From the NCBI GenBank assembly GCA_035501735.1, contig DATJVR010000086.1:62001-126000 (forward strand): DNA of 64,000 bases, read 5' to 3'. This stretch comes from PNAI01 sp035501735. Lineage in GTDB: Bacteria; Pseudomonadota; Alphaproteobacteria; Rhizobiales; Xanthobacteraceae. Shown here piece by piece: positions 25,212 through 32,937 of this stretch; within the stretch, counting starts at the first letter, position 1; each line of letters begins with the position of its first letter. The notes under the pieces are model-generated. The model ran no database searches. It saw nothing but the letters and a program-made list of their open reading frames with translations, and was not told the origin of the DNA. The position numbers were made by a program, and so were the translations under genes.

Positions 25212-26129
25212 ATGCCGAGCACCAGCGCCGTGGCGACACTCAGAGAGAAGCTCAAGTCCGGCCGTTTCGTCCTGACGGCCGAGATTACGCCGCCGGCGAC
25301 AAGTGACCCCGCCGAACTCCTCGCCAAGGCCGTGCCGCTGAAGGGCCTTGCCGACGCGGTCAATGTCACCGATGGCGCCGGTGCGCGCGCCCATCTCGGC
25401 GCGCTGACGGCGGCGTCGATCCTGCTGCAGAACGGCATCGAGCCGATCCTGCAATTCACCTGCCGCGACAAGAACCGCATCGCCTTGCAGAGCGACCTCA
25501 TGGCCGCGTCTGCCCTCGGCATTGAAAATCTGCTCATGCTCAAAGGCGACGATCCGAAAGCCGGCGATCAGCCCGACGCCAAGCCGGTCTTTGATCTCGA
25601 TACCGTGGCGCTCACGCAGACGGCGGTCACCATGCGCGACAAGGGGGAACTGCCCAACGGTCGTAAAGTATCGGGTCAGATGAAATTTTTCATCGGCGCA
25701 GGCGATGTTCCGATCGATCCCCCGCCGGGCTGGGAACCGAAAAGCCTGAAGTCGAAGATCGACGCCGGCACCCAATTCGTGCAGACACAATTCTGCATGG
25801 ACGCCGTGGTCGTGCACCGCTACCTCGCGCGGCTCGCCGAGCGTGGCGTGAAGCTTCCGATGCTGATCGGCATTTCACCGCTGCGCTCGTCCAAATCCGC
25901 GCGCTGGATGCGCGAAAAATTGTACGGCACCATCATCTCGGACGCGATTGTCGATCGCATGGACCGCGCCGCCGATCCGGCGGTCGAAGGCCGGAGAATC
26001 TGCCTGGAACTGCTGGAGGAACTTGCCTACATCCCGGGTGTTTCCGGCGCGCACCTTATGGCGCCGGGCAACGAGGCGGCCATCGCGGATGTGCTCAAAG
26101 CCGCGGCCGGCATGAAGGGCCGGGTTTAG
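25212..26129 (+). CDS. Methylenetetrahydrofolate reductase (MetF) family protein
   Basis: 305 residues from ATG 25212. The FAD-binding TIM-barrel signature is visible: the catalytic-Glu motif LTAEITPP near residue 19, ADAVNVTDGAGA near 45, LQFTCRDKNRIALQSDLMAASALGIENLLMLKGDDPK (residues ~80-117) and FVQTQFCMD near 195. The family reduces 5,10-methylene- to 5-methyl-tetrahydrofolate. It is away from any methionine operon, although a MetE-like methyltransferase is 18 kb downstream. In catabolic clusters such copies can serve C1 removal from methoxy-aromatics, an unproven possibility here. A strong terminator hairpin follows. Confidence 0.9.
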   Translation: MPSTSAVATLREKLKSGRFVLTAEITPPATSDPAELLAKAVPLKGLADAVNVTDGAGARAHLGALTAASILLQNGIEPILQFTCRDKNRIALQSDLMAASALGIENLLMLKGDDPKAGDQPDAKPVFDLDTVALTQTAVTMRDKGELPNGRKVSGQMKFFIGAGDVPIDPPPGWEPKSLKSKIDAGTQFVQTQFCMDAVVVHRYLARLAERGVKLPMLIGISPLRSSKSARWMREKLYGTIISDAIVDRMDRAADPAVEGRRICLELLEELAYIPGVSGAHLMAPGNEAAIADVLKAAAGMKGRV

Positions 26130-26132
26130 AAG

Positions 26133-26159
26133 AAAGGCCCGGCAACACGCCGGGCCTTT
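26133..26159. terminator. Hairpin terminator, bidirectional
   Basis: Perfect stem AAAGGCCCGGC / GCCGGGCCTTT (11 bp) with loop AACAC. The A/T ends give a T-run on both strands. It lies between the stop of the metF-like gene (26129) and the stop of the convergent IorB-like gene (26181). Confidence 0.85.
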
Positions 26160-26180
26160 GGCCTTATCAAGGCACGCAGC

Positions 26181-28475
26181 TTACGAAAACGCCTGCTTCA
26201 CCCGATCCGGCGAGAACGGCACGCGTCGGATGCGCACGCCCGTGGCGTCGTAAATCGCATTGGCGATCGCGGCCGCCACCGGCCGGATCGACGGCTCGCC
26301 GGCGCCCGAAGGCGCGATCTCCGGATGATTGATCAACACGACATCGATTTTCTCCGGCGTCTCGGTGATGTCGAGGATCGGATAACTGAGCCAATCGACG
26401 CTGGTCACGTTCTTGTTGTTGAACTTGACCTCCTCCCACAGCGTGCGGCTGATGCCCTGCACGATGTTGCCCTCGATGCACTTCTCCAGGCCGTCGGGAT
26501 TGATGATCTGCCCGCAATCGTGCGCGACGGTGAAGCGTTTGGCGAAAATCTTGCCCGACGCACGATCGACGTTCACCTCCGCAATCACCGCAACACGCGT
26601 GCCGTTGCGCTGCGCATAGGCAATGCCGCGGCCTGTTACAGTGTTGCCGGCCTGGCCTTTTTTCGGCGAAGGCCGCGTGTCCCAGCCGAATTTCGCCGCT
26701 GCCGTCTTGATCAGCGCCTGATCGCGTGGATCTTTGATGTGCTTCAGCCGGAATTCGATCGGATCCTGGCCGAGCGCCGCCGCCACCTCGTCGATGAACG
26801 ACTCGCTCGCGAAGTGGATTTGCGGCCCGACCGGATCGCGCAGATGCGACGAGCGCAGCGGTGACGAGCGGTCGAGCAGCGGGGCGATCGTCTCCCACGA
26901 GGAGCGCTTGTTGGCGAACTCGTAGGATTCCGCCGGCACACCGAAGCCGTCGCCGGACTTCAGCGCGATCCCGCGCGTCTGCCCGGCCAAGGTGTCGAAC
27001 GGCTTGCTGCCGTTGGTGTTGACGTCGACGCGGGAAAACCCCTTGCTGTTGAATTCGTACGCGATGACGTTGCCCTGGGCGTCGAGCGCGGCCCGCGCCT
27101 GATGAATCGAAGCCGGTCCTTTCGGATCCCAGCCGGTGCCCTCGTTGCGCATGTACTGCACGCGCACCGGCTTGCCGACCGCCTTCGCCATCACCGCGGC
27201 GTCCATGGCGGCGTCGTCGGCGTCGCTGCGGCCGTAGGAGCCTGGGCCGGTCATCCATTTCACGTGTACGTTCTCGACCGGAACCTCGAGAATTGCCGCA
27301 ACGCCCTGTTGCACGAAGTGCGACTTCTGCGTTCCGCTCCAGCAGGTGACCTTGCCGTCCTTGATCTCGACCAACGCACAAGCCGGTCCCATGCAGGCAT
27401 GCGATTGGAACGGCCATTCGTATTCGGCCTCGATCACGCGCGCCGCGGTCTTGAATGCCTCGTCGACGTTCCCGTTCTGCTTCTCGACCTGCTTCTTGCG
27501 CACCGGCGCCTTGCGAATGTGATCGTAGAGCGCGTTCTGGCTGGGGAACGGTGGCGCGGCCTGCGACCATTCGACCTTGAGCTTCTCGGCCGCCTTGATC
27601 GCATCCCATTCCTTGTCCGCGACCACGCCGAGGAAACCGTCCTGCCACACCACTTTGGCGCCGGGGATATCCTTGATGGAGCTTTCGTCGATCTTCGTCG
27701 GCACTGCGCCCGCTACCGAGGGACGGATCATGCGGCCGTGCACCATGCCCGGCACCTTGATGTCGGTGCAGAAATCCTCCTTGCAGAATACTTTCGGTGC
27801 CACGTCCGCGCGCTTGATCGGTTTGCCGACGATCTTGTGATCCTTCGGATCCTTCGGCTTGGCCTTGCCCGGCGCGTAGAGCCCGTTGCCGTACTGCTTG
27901 TTCCATTCGAGCTGGACATTGAAATATTTGCCGCCGATCAGATCGGCATAGGTGACGCTTTTCGGCATTGCCCCCCTGGGGGCGATGGTTTTGACCAAGC
28001 CATCGGTGACGATCAGCTGATCCGCCGGCACGCCGAGTTTGCTGGCCGCCATCTCGACCAGTACGCGCCGCGCTTCCGCTGCCGCCATGCGCATCTGCTT
28101 GCCGCCGAGCTGGATACCGGTGGAGCCCGACGCGCCGCCCTGGTTCACGCTGTTGGCGGTATCGCCCATGTAGACCGTGACGGCCTTGAACGGCACATCG
28201 AGCTCTTCCGCCACGATCTGGGCGATCGCGACGTGCAGCCCGTGGCCCATATCCATCTTGCCGAAGTAGGCGCTGACTGTGCCGTCGGCATTGACCGCGA
28301 TGTAGGAGGACAGCTGATCCGGCGTCAGCGGCGGTTTGCTGCCCTGCGCGAACGCAGACCGGACCGACAGCACGGCGTCAAGCGTGATCGGCGCCCCGAT
28401 CGAAACGACCAGGGCACCTGTTCCGAGCAATATCGAACGGCGTGAGAGAGCGGTGGGTTTTTCCATCTTCGTCAT
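26181..28475 (-). CDS. Molybdenum hydroxylase, IorB-type large subunit (isoquinoline 1-oxidoreductase-like)
   Basis: 764 residues from ATG 28475, preceded by AGGGAGG on the minus strand. It has a Tat signal (LSRRSILLGTGAL) and so is exported to the periplasm after folding. Cofactor segments: FGKMDMGHGLHVAIAQ near residue 70, NQGGASGSTGIQLGGKQ near 115, the QSHACMGPACA loop near 385, GPGSYGRSDADD near 445, and the catalytic Glu in SGAGEPSIRP near 727. It pairs with the [2Fe-2S] subunit at 28487. This class hydroxylates N-heterocycles and oxidises aldehydes. The cytochrome c subunit that often completes such periplasmic enzymes is not adjacent. Confidence 0.92.
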   Translation of the reverse strand: MTKMEKPTALSRRSILLGTGALVVSIGAPITLDAVLSVRSAFAQGSKPPLTPDQLSSYIAVNADGTVSAYFGKMDMGHGLHVAIAQIVAEELDVPFKAVTVYMGDTANSVNQGGASGSTGIQLGGKQMRMAAAEARRVLVEMAASKLGVPADQLIVTDGLVKTIAPRGAMPKSVTYADLIGGKYFNVQLEWNKQYGNGLYAPGKAKPKDPKDHKIVGKPIKRADVAPKVFCKEDFCTDIKVPGMVHGRMIRPSVAGAVPTKIDESSIKDIPGAKVVWQDGFLGVVADKEWDAIKAAEKLKVEWSQAAPPFPSQNALYDHIRKAPVRKKQVEKQNGNVDEAFKTAARVIEAEYEWPFQSHACMGPACALVEIKDGKVTCWSGTQKSHFVQQGVAAILEVPVENVHVKWMTGPGSYGRSDADDAAMDAAVMAKAVGKPVRVQYMRNEGTGWDPKGPASIHQARAALDAQGNVIAYEFNSKGFSRVDVNTNGSKPFDTLAGQTRGIALKSGDGFGVPAESYEFANKRSSWETIAPLLDRSSPLRSSHLRDPVGPQIHFASESFIDEVAAALGQDPIEFRLKHIKDPRDQALIKTAAAKFGWDTRPSPKKGQAGNTVTGRGIAYAQRNGTRVAVIAEVNVDRASGKIFAKRFTVAHDCGQIINPDGLEKCIEGNIVQGISRTLWEEVKFNNKNVTSVDWLSYPILDITETPEKIDVVLINHPEIAPSGAGEPSIRPVAAAIANAIYDATGVRIRRVPFSPDRVKQAFS

Positions 28476-28486
28476 GGCGGCCTCCC

Positions 28487-28954
28487 TTAACCCATCATCG
28501 CGGCGGCGCGCTTGACCGCCTTGAGGATGCTCACGTGCGTGCCGCAGCGGCACTTCAGTCCCTCCAGCGCCGACTTGATTTCGGCATCGGTCGGTTTCTT
28601 CTTTTTCGCGAGAAACGCCGCGGCCGTCATGATCCAGCCGTTGATGCAGTAGCCGCATTGCGGCACCTGCTCCTCAATATAGGCGGTCTGCAGCGGATGC
28701 GGCCTCTCCGGTGTGCCGAGGCCGGCGAGTGTGACAACTTTGCTCTTGCCGACCGCAGAAATCGGTGTGATGCAGGAACGGATGGCTTGACCATCCACGT
28801 GCACGGTGCACGCGCCGCATTGCGCAAGTCCGCAACCGAAGTGAGGATTGTTCAGCCCGATGTCGTTGCGCAACGCATAGAGCAGCGGCATATCCGGATC
28901 GGCATCGACCGTATGGTTCTTGCCGTTGACGTTGATCGTGAATTTCTGGGTCAT
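28487..28954 (-). CDS. Molybdenum hydroxylase [2Fe-2S] subunit (IorA/CoxS type)
   Basis: 155 residues, the usual size. The plant-ferredoxin-type cluster ligands are in CGLAQCGACTVHVDG near residue 42, and the second cluster in CGYCINGW near 98 and KCRCGTH near 138. It transfers electrons from the molybdopterin site of the IorB-like subunit encoded 11 bases downstream (28475 start). It lacks its own signal peptide, consistent with export as a complex through the Tat signal on the large subunit. The upstream 165 bases are shared with the divergent binding-protein gene. Confidence 0.94.
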   Translation of the reverse strand: MTQKFTINVNGKNHTVDADPDMPLLYALRNDIGLNNPHFGCGLAQCGACTVHVDGQAIRSCITPISAVGKSKVVTLAGLGTPERPHPLQTAYIEEQVPQCGYCINGWIMTAAAFLAKKKKPTDAEIKSALEGLKCRCGTHVSILKAVKRAAAMMG

Positions 28955-29119
28955 GGCAGGCGATTCCCTCGAATCGTTTAGTCGCCATCATTCGGCGTTG
29001 TTGAGAATGGTCAGACTAGTGCAATCGACGCGCGATGAGAATATGGTCTTCGATCGAATCCAGATGATCGGGTGGCGGTACCGCGCTGCCGGTGTCGGCC
29101 CAACGAGAGGGAGTTCGCA

Positions 29120-30109
29120 ATGAATACGAGTGGATATAAATTCCTCGGAGCGGCCTTCATGGCTGCGGCAGTCATTGTCTTCGCAGGCCCCGCCGCGGCG
29201 CAAAGTAAGCCCTGGCGGCATGCCATCATTGCCGCGAAAAGCGACGCCGGATTATTTTTCATGCCGGTCAAGGGCGGCTTTGCGCAGAAGCTCGGCCTGA
29301 ACGTCGAGCTCATGCAGATCAAGACCGACAGTGTCGGATTGAAGGCGCTGATCGCGGGCGAGCTCGAAAGCTTTGAAGGCGGCGCCCAGGGTGCGATGGC
29401 GGCCGCCGCGCGCGGCGCCGACGTGAAAGTCCTCGGCTGCCATTGGGTGGTGGTGCCGCACGGCGTGTTCGTGCGCGCCAACATCAACTCGCTCAAAGAT
29501 CTCAAGGGCAAGACGGTTGCGGTATCGACGCCTGGGTCGTTTCCGGAAATCGTCGCCAAGGCGGCCTTCGAGAAAGCGGGCGTCTCCTATGACGACGTGA
29601 AGTTTGCCGCCATGGGCGGCGACGGCGATCGCTACAAGGCGCTCGCCGCCGGCGTCGTCGACGGCGCGGTGGTGTCCGACGAATACGTTCCGATCATGCA
29701 GAAGGACGGCATCAAGCAGCTGGTGCCGGGCCGCGAAGCCGTGCCGAATTTCGTGCGCGTCTGCATCTACTCGACCTCCAAGGTGCTCTCGGAACGCGGC
29801 GCCGACGCAGTGAAGTTCCTGACCGCGGAAATGCAAGGTTTGAAATACGCGCTCGCCAATCGCGACGCCACCATCAAGCTCACCTTCGAGATGACCGGCG
29901 CCAAGCCCGACGATCCGCGTCCAGCCTTCGTGTTTGACGAGGCCGTGCGTACAAAATCGATCGCGCCTGACCTGCCGATCCCGCTCGACAAGCTCAACGC
30001 CATGCAACAGGTGATGGTGAAATCCGGTTCGATAAGCGCGCCCGCGGACTTGTCGAAGTTCGCCGACGGCAGCATCCGCGCCAAGGCGCTCGCCGCTGCG
30101 GGGATGTAG
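29120..30109 (+). CDS. ABC transporter substrate-binding protein, NMT1/NitT-TauT-like, orphan
   Basis: 329 residues from ATG 29120 (GAGGGAG upstream). A Sec signal peptide covers residues 1-27 (LGAAFMAAAVIVFAG...AAAQ). The mature protein contains LKALIAGELESFEGG near residue 80, LKDLKGKTVAVSTPGSFPE near 130 and YKALAAGVVDGAVVSDEY near 172, the pattern of SsuA/ThiY/NMT1 binding proteins. There is no ATPase or permease next to it; the TauBC-type pair at 11272-12857 lacks a binding protein and is one possible partner. It is divergent from the IorAB-like genes, hinting at uptake of their substrate. Confidence 0.88.
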   Translation: MNTSGYKFLGAAFMAAAVIVFAGPAAAQSKPWRHAIIAAKSDAGLFFMPVKGGFAQKLGLNVELMQIKTDSVGLKALIAGELESFEGGAQGAMAAAARGADVKVLGCHWVVVPHGVFVRANINSLKDLKGKTVAVSTPGSFPEIVAKAAFEKAGVSYDDVKFAAMGGDGDRYKALAAGVVDGAVVSDEYVPIMQKDGIKQLVPGREAVPNFVRVCIYSTSKVLSERGADAVKFLTAEMQGLKYALANRDATIKLTFEMTGAKPDDPRPAFVFDEAVRTKSIAPDLPIPLDKLNAMQQVMVKSGSISAPADLSKFADGSIRAKALAAAGM

Positions 30110-30140
30110 TTTCTTTCTTCTCCCTGCCAGCGGGAAGAGA

Positions 30141-31196
30141 TTATTGTTCGTTGGATGTGCCCACCGCGCGCACCGCGGTGAACAGGGCGCGCACCTGCGT
30201 CTCACTGACACCCCGCGTGATGAACACGAGCCGCGTCGAATGGTCGGCATCCGGCCACGCGGCAAGCTCGACCGGCGGATGGATCAGGTGCTGCACCGCC
30301 TGATACACCACGGGCCCCTTGCTGCCAGCGAGGTTCAGGAATCCCTTCACGCGCAGGATGTCCGGACCGCGCAGCGCGATCAGCGTTTCCATCGTGCGCT
30401 GGAACACCGGCCAGTCGAGCGGCTTCTTCTCGCGCAGGACGAAGCTTGCGATGCCGTCGCTGTGCGCGGCCTCCGCTATAAAGCCGGAACGCCGCGGCGC
30501 CGTTGCGTCCTGGCCCGAGTCGATCAGATGCTTCGGATCAATTTCACCGTCGAGCGCCATGTCGATTTCGGCGCGCGGGTTGAGCGCCCTCAGCTTCGCG
30601 GCAAGCGCTTTCTTGCTGCGGCTGTCGGCGAGATCGATCTTGGTGATCACCAGGCGGTCGGCGAGGATCGCCTGCTTGCGTGCTTCCGGCGCCTGATCCA
30701 AATTGCGCGATCCGTTCACCGCATCGACCAGCGTCAGCACCACCTCGATGGCGAATTCCGCGCCGAGCGCGCGGTCGGTCGAGAACGTCTGCAGGATCGG
30801 GCTCAGGTCGGCGAGCCCGCTCGTTTCGATCAGTACGCGGCCGAAATGCGGGATTGTTCCGCGATCACGGTCGGCGACGAGCTTGCGCAGCGCGATCTGC
30901 AGGTCGGATCGCGTGTTGCAACACAGACAGCCGTTGCCGAGCAGCGTCACCTCGTCCGTGCTCGATCGCAGCAGCGCGTCGTCGATTCCGACCGAGCCGA
31001 ACTCGTTGACCACCAGCGCCGTGCCGCGCCCCTCCGGGGTTTGCAGGAATTTCCGCACCAGCGTGGTTTTGCCTGCGCCGAGGAAGCCGGAGACGATCGT
31101 GACCGGCAGCCGGCTGCCGCGCTCGCGCTTCTGCCGGCGGCCGAACCGCCCGACCGACTTGGAAGGAAAGAGATCGAGGACGCTGTCGGTCATCAT
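30141..31196 (-). CDS. CobW/COG0523 family GTP-binding protein
   Basis: 351 residues from ATG 31196. The P-loop is GFLGAGKTTL near residue 37, Walker B-like VVNEFGSVG follows, the metal-binding CxCC motif is GCLCC near 90, and the guanine-specificity segment is VITKIDLAD near 185. The C-terminal CobW_C domain starts around residue 225. COG0523 proteins act as metallochaperones for zinc, cobalt, iron or as nitrile hydratase/cobalamin helpers. No zur, nitrile hydratase or cobaltochelatase genes are nearby, so the metal is unknown. It is divergent from the nuclease-like gene at 31309. Confidence 0.9.
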   Translation of the reverse strand: MMTDSVLDLFPSKSVGRFGRRQKRERGSRLPVTIVSGFLGAGKTTLVRKFLQTPEGRGTALVVNEFGSVGIDDALLRSSTDEVTLLGNGCLCCNTRSDLQIALRKLVADRDRGTIPHFGRVLIETSGLADLSPILQTFSTDRALGAEFAIEVVLTLVDAVNGSRNLDQAPEARKQAILADRLVITKIDLADSRSKKALAAKLRALNPRAEIDMALDGEIDPKHLIDSGQDATAPRRSGFIAEAAHSDGIASFVLREKKPLDWPVFQRTMETLIALRGPDILRVKGFLNLAGSKGPVVYQAVQHLIHPPVELAAWPDADHSTRLVFITRGVSETQVRALFTAVRAVGTSNEQ

Positions 31197-31209
31197 GAGC
31201 CCATCATAA

Positions 31210-31234
31210 CCTCTCCCCGCGCAGCGGGGAGAGG
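31210..31234. repeat. Short palindrome CCTCTCCCCGC-GCA-GCGGGGAGAGG
   Basis: Perfect 11-bp arms around a 3-base loop, in the gap between divergent cobW-like and nuclease-like genes. The element type is widespread between genes of Hyphomicrobiales; here its position near two starts could affect transcription, but that is only a possibility. Confidence 0.75.
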
Positions 31235-31308
31235 TAAAGGGTAAAGGTAAAGCAAGCACATTAGTTCCCCGGTTGAAGAAGACCCTGACGACCGATACGA
31301 TTTCAGTT

Positions 31309-32439
31309 ATGGCCGTCTACCTCATCTGCTCCGACAAAATTGAACAGCTCCCGGAGACCTCTTTTCCGGCGCGCGGAATCACGGAGCGCGGCGATCTTCA
31401 GCGGCTTCTGCGAGCGAATATCAGCGTGGTGGCACCAGACGTGCTGGTCATATCCGAGGAGTTCGGCGATTGGGATGAATCCAGGCGGCGTATCGACCTG
31501 CTCGGTGTAGACAAGAATGGCAACCTCGTCGTCATCGAGTTGAAGCGTGACGACGAAGGCGCGCACATGGAGTTGCAAGCGATCCGCTATGCCGCAATGG
31601 TTAGCGGCATGACCTTCGCCCAAGCCGTCGTTGTGTTCCAGAAATACCTCGACAAGCAAACCGCTGGGCAAGATGCGCAGGGACAACTCCTCGATTTTCT
31701 GGGATGGGATGAGCCGCGCGAGGACGACTTTGCGCGGGATATCCGCATCGTCCTGGTCGCGGCCGATTTCGGTAAGGAACTGACGACCGCTGTTCTATGG
31801 TTGAACGAGCGCGACCTCGATATCCGCTGCGTGCGCATGAAGCCGTATGCCTACAGCGATCAGACACTCGTCGATGTCCAACAGATATTGCCGCTCCCCG
31901 AGGCCGAAGGATACATGGTTCGCTTCCGTGAGAAAGCCGCCACGGTCCGTGTTGCCGCGAGAGGCGGCGAGGATACCGGCTACTGGTTCATGAACACTGG
32001 CGACAGCGGTAACCCCACAGCCCGCTCGTGGGAGGCCTGCCGCAAGTACGGTTTTATGGCTGCGGGCGGTGGGAGGAAGTGGAGCGAACCTATGAAGCAG
32101 CTCAAGGTCGGCGACAAGCTGTTCGCCTACTTGAGTAGGCACGGTTATGTCGGCCTCGGCGAAGTCACCGCCGAAGCCAAGCCGTTCAACGAATTCGTTC
32201 CAGACGGGGAAACCAAAACGTTGCCGAACCTGCCGCTCACAGAAAATTGCGAAGAGGAGCGGACAACCGACCCCGAGAAAGTGTTTCTATGCGTCAAGGT
32301 CAAGTGGGCCAACCCGCTCGACCGCGGCGAAGCCGTGCTGAAGGACCGAGCGTATCGGGGAACGCTCAACAAAATCAGGCAGCCCGATCTCGTCGCGGAA
32401 TTGCTCAAGACGTTCGACCCAGACAACGCACCGACATAA
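31309..32439 (+). CDS. NucS-like (DUF91) nuclease domain fused to an EVE/PUA-like domain
   Basis: 376 residues from ATG 31309 (a TTG at 31273 is an alternative). Residues ~25-170 carry a PD-(D/E)xK-type core: Asp63 (RRIDLLG), Glu77-x-Lys79 (VVIELKR) and Gln90-x3-Tyr94 (ELQAIRYAAM), as in archaeal NucS/DUF91 nucleases. Residues ~222-370 resemble an EVE/PUA-like module: YWFMNTG, then MKQLKVGDKLFAYLSRHGYVGLGEV. EVE domains recognise modified bases, so a modification-sensing nuclease is plausible. The gene stands alone with no methyltransferase beside it. The nuclease call is fairly good; the EVE assignment and the defence role are inference. Confidence 0.75.
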   Translation: MAVYLICSDKIEQLPETSFPARGITERGDLQRLLRANISVVAPDVLVISEEFGDWDESRRRIDLLGVDKNGNLVVIELKRDDEGAHMELQAIRYAAMVSGMTFAQAVVVFQKYLDKQTAGQDAQGQLLDFLGWDEPREDDFARDIRIVLVAADFGKELTTAVLWLNERDLDIRCVRMKPYAYSDQTLVDVQQILPLPEAEGYMVRFREKAATVRVAARGGEDTGYWFMNTGDSGNPTARSWEACRKYGFMAAGGGRKWSEPMKQLKVGDKLFAYLSRHGYVGLGEVTAEAKPFNEFVPDGETKTLPNLPLTENCEEERTTDPEKVFLCVKVKWANPLDRGEAVLKDRAYRGTLNKIRQPDLVAELLKTFDPDNAPT

Positions 32440-32937
32440 CCGCAGCCACGAATAATCGGCGGGCGTCACTCAGCCGACCTAGTTAGCCCATCTCCCTTGC
32501 GGGGAGCCAAACCGTAGGCAGCCCTTTCGATCAAATAGTCAGCGGTATTCTAGCGCGCTACCCAGAGCACGTTGGGCGTGTCACGTGGGCCGTGCGCCGG
32601 GCTGTAACACCGCGCCGTAAGCCTCAAGTCGATTTCAGCTAGCGCCGCATCATCTCGCGGCCCATCGTCGTCTTGTTGCAGCTTACAAACCGCTCGGATG
32701 CGTGCCCACGCTTGCAAGGCTTGCAGTGCGACCGGGCTGCGCACAGCGCAGCAGCGCCCGGCTATTGCCACCGACCTAACGCAACAGATGGTGAAGATTG
32801 GATTCCCGGCTGCCTGAAAGTACTGTCTGAATGTCGGATAAAACCCCATGGGCAGTGAGATCGAGGAGCTGGTGAAGGAACTCTATGCGACGCCGCCAAA
32901 TTTATATCCTAGCGCCGCAAGCGGGAGAGGGAGAAGA
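32440..32937. other. Intergenic stretch of about 500 bases with no gene I can support
   Basis: It lies between the stops of the nuclease-like gene (plus) and the LVIVD gene (minus). Open frames up to 99 codons exist (for example 32550-32849, minus) but show no recognisable family and no ribosome site. There is a CATCTCCCTTGCGGGGAG half-palindrome near 32488. The stretch looks like degraded intergenic DNA, possibly the edge of an insertion that brought the nuclease gene. Confidence 0.5.

Noticed and set aside
27102..28445. A 447-codon plus-strand open frame opposite the IorB-like gene
   Set aside because: Antisense shadow of a gene with clear molybdopterin motifs; the protein is Arg/His/Leu-rich with no recognisable domain.
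30144..31244. A 366-codon plus-strand open frame opposite the CobW gene
   Set aside because: Shadow of a well-defined GTPase; no motif or ribosome site.
32550..32849. A 99-codon minus-strand open frame in the non-coding gap
   Set aside because: No ribosome site, no recognisable family and unusual Cys/Arg content; not enough to call a gene.
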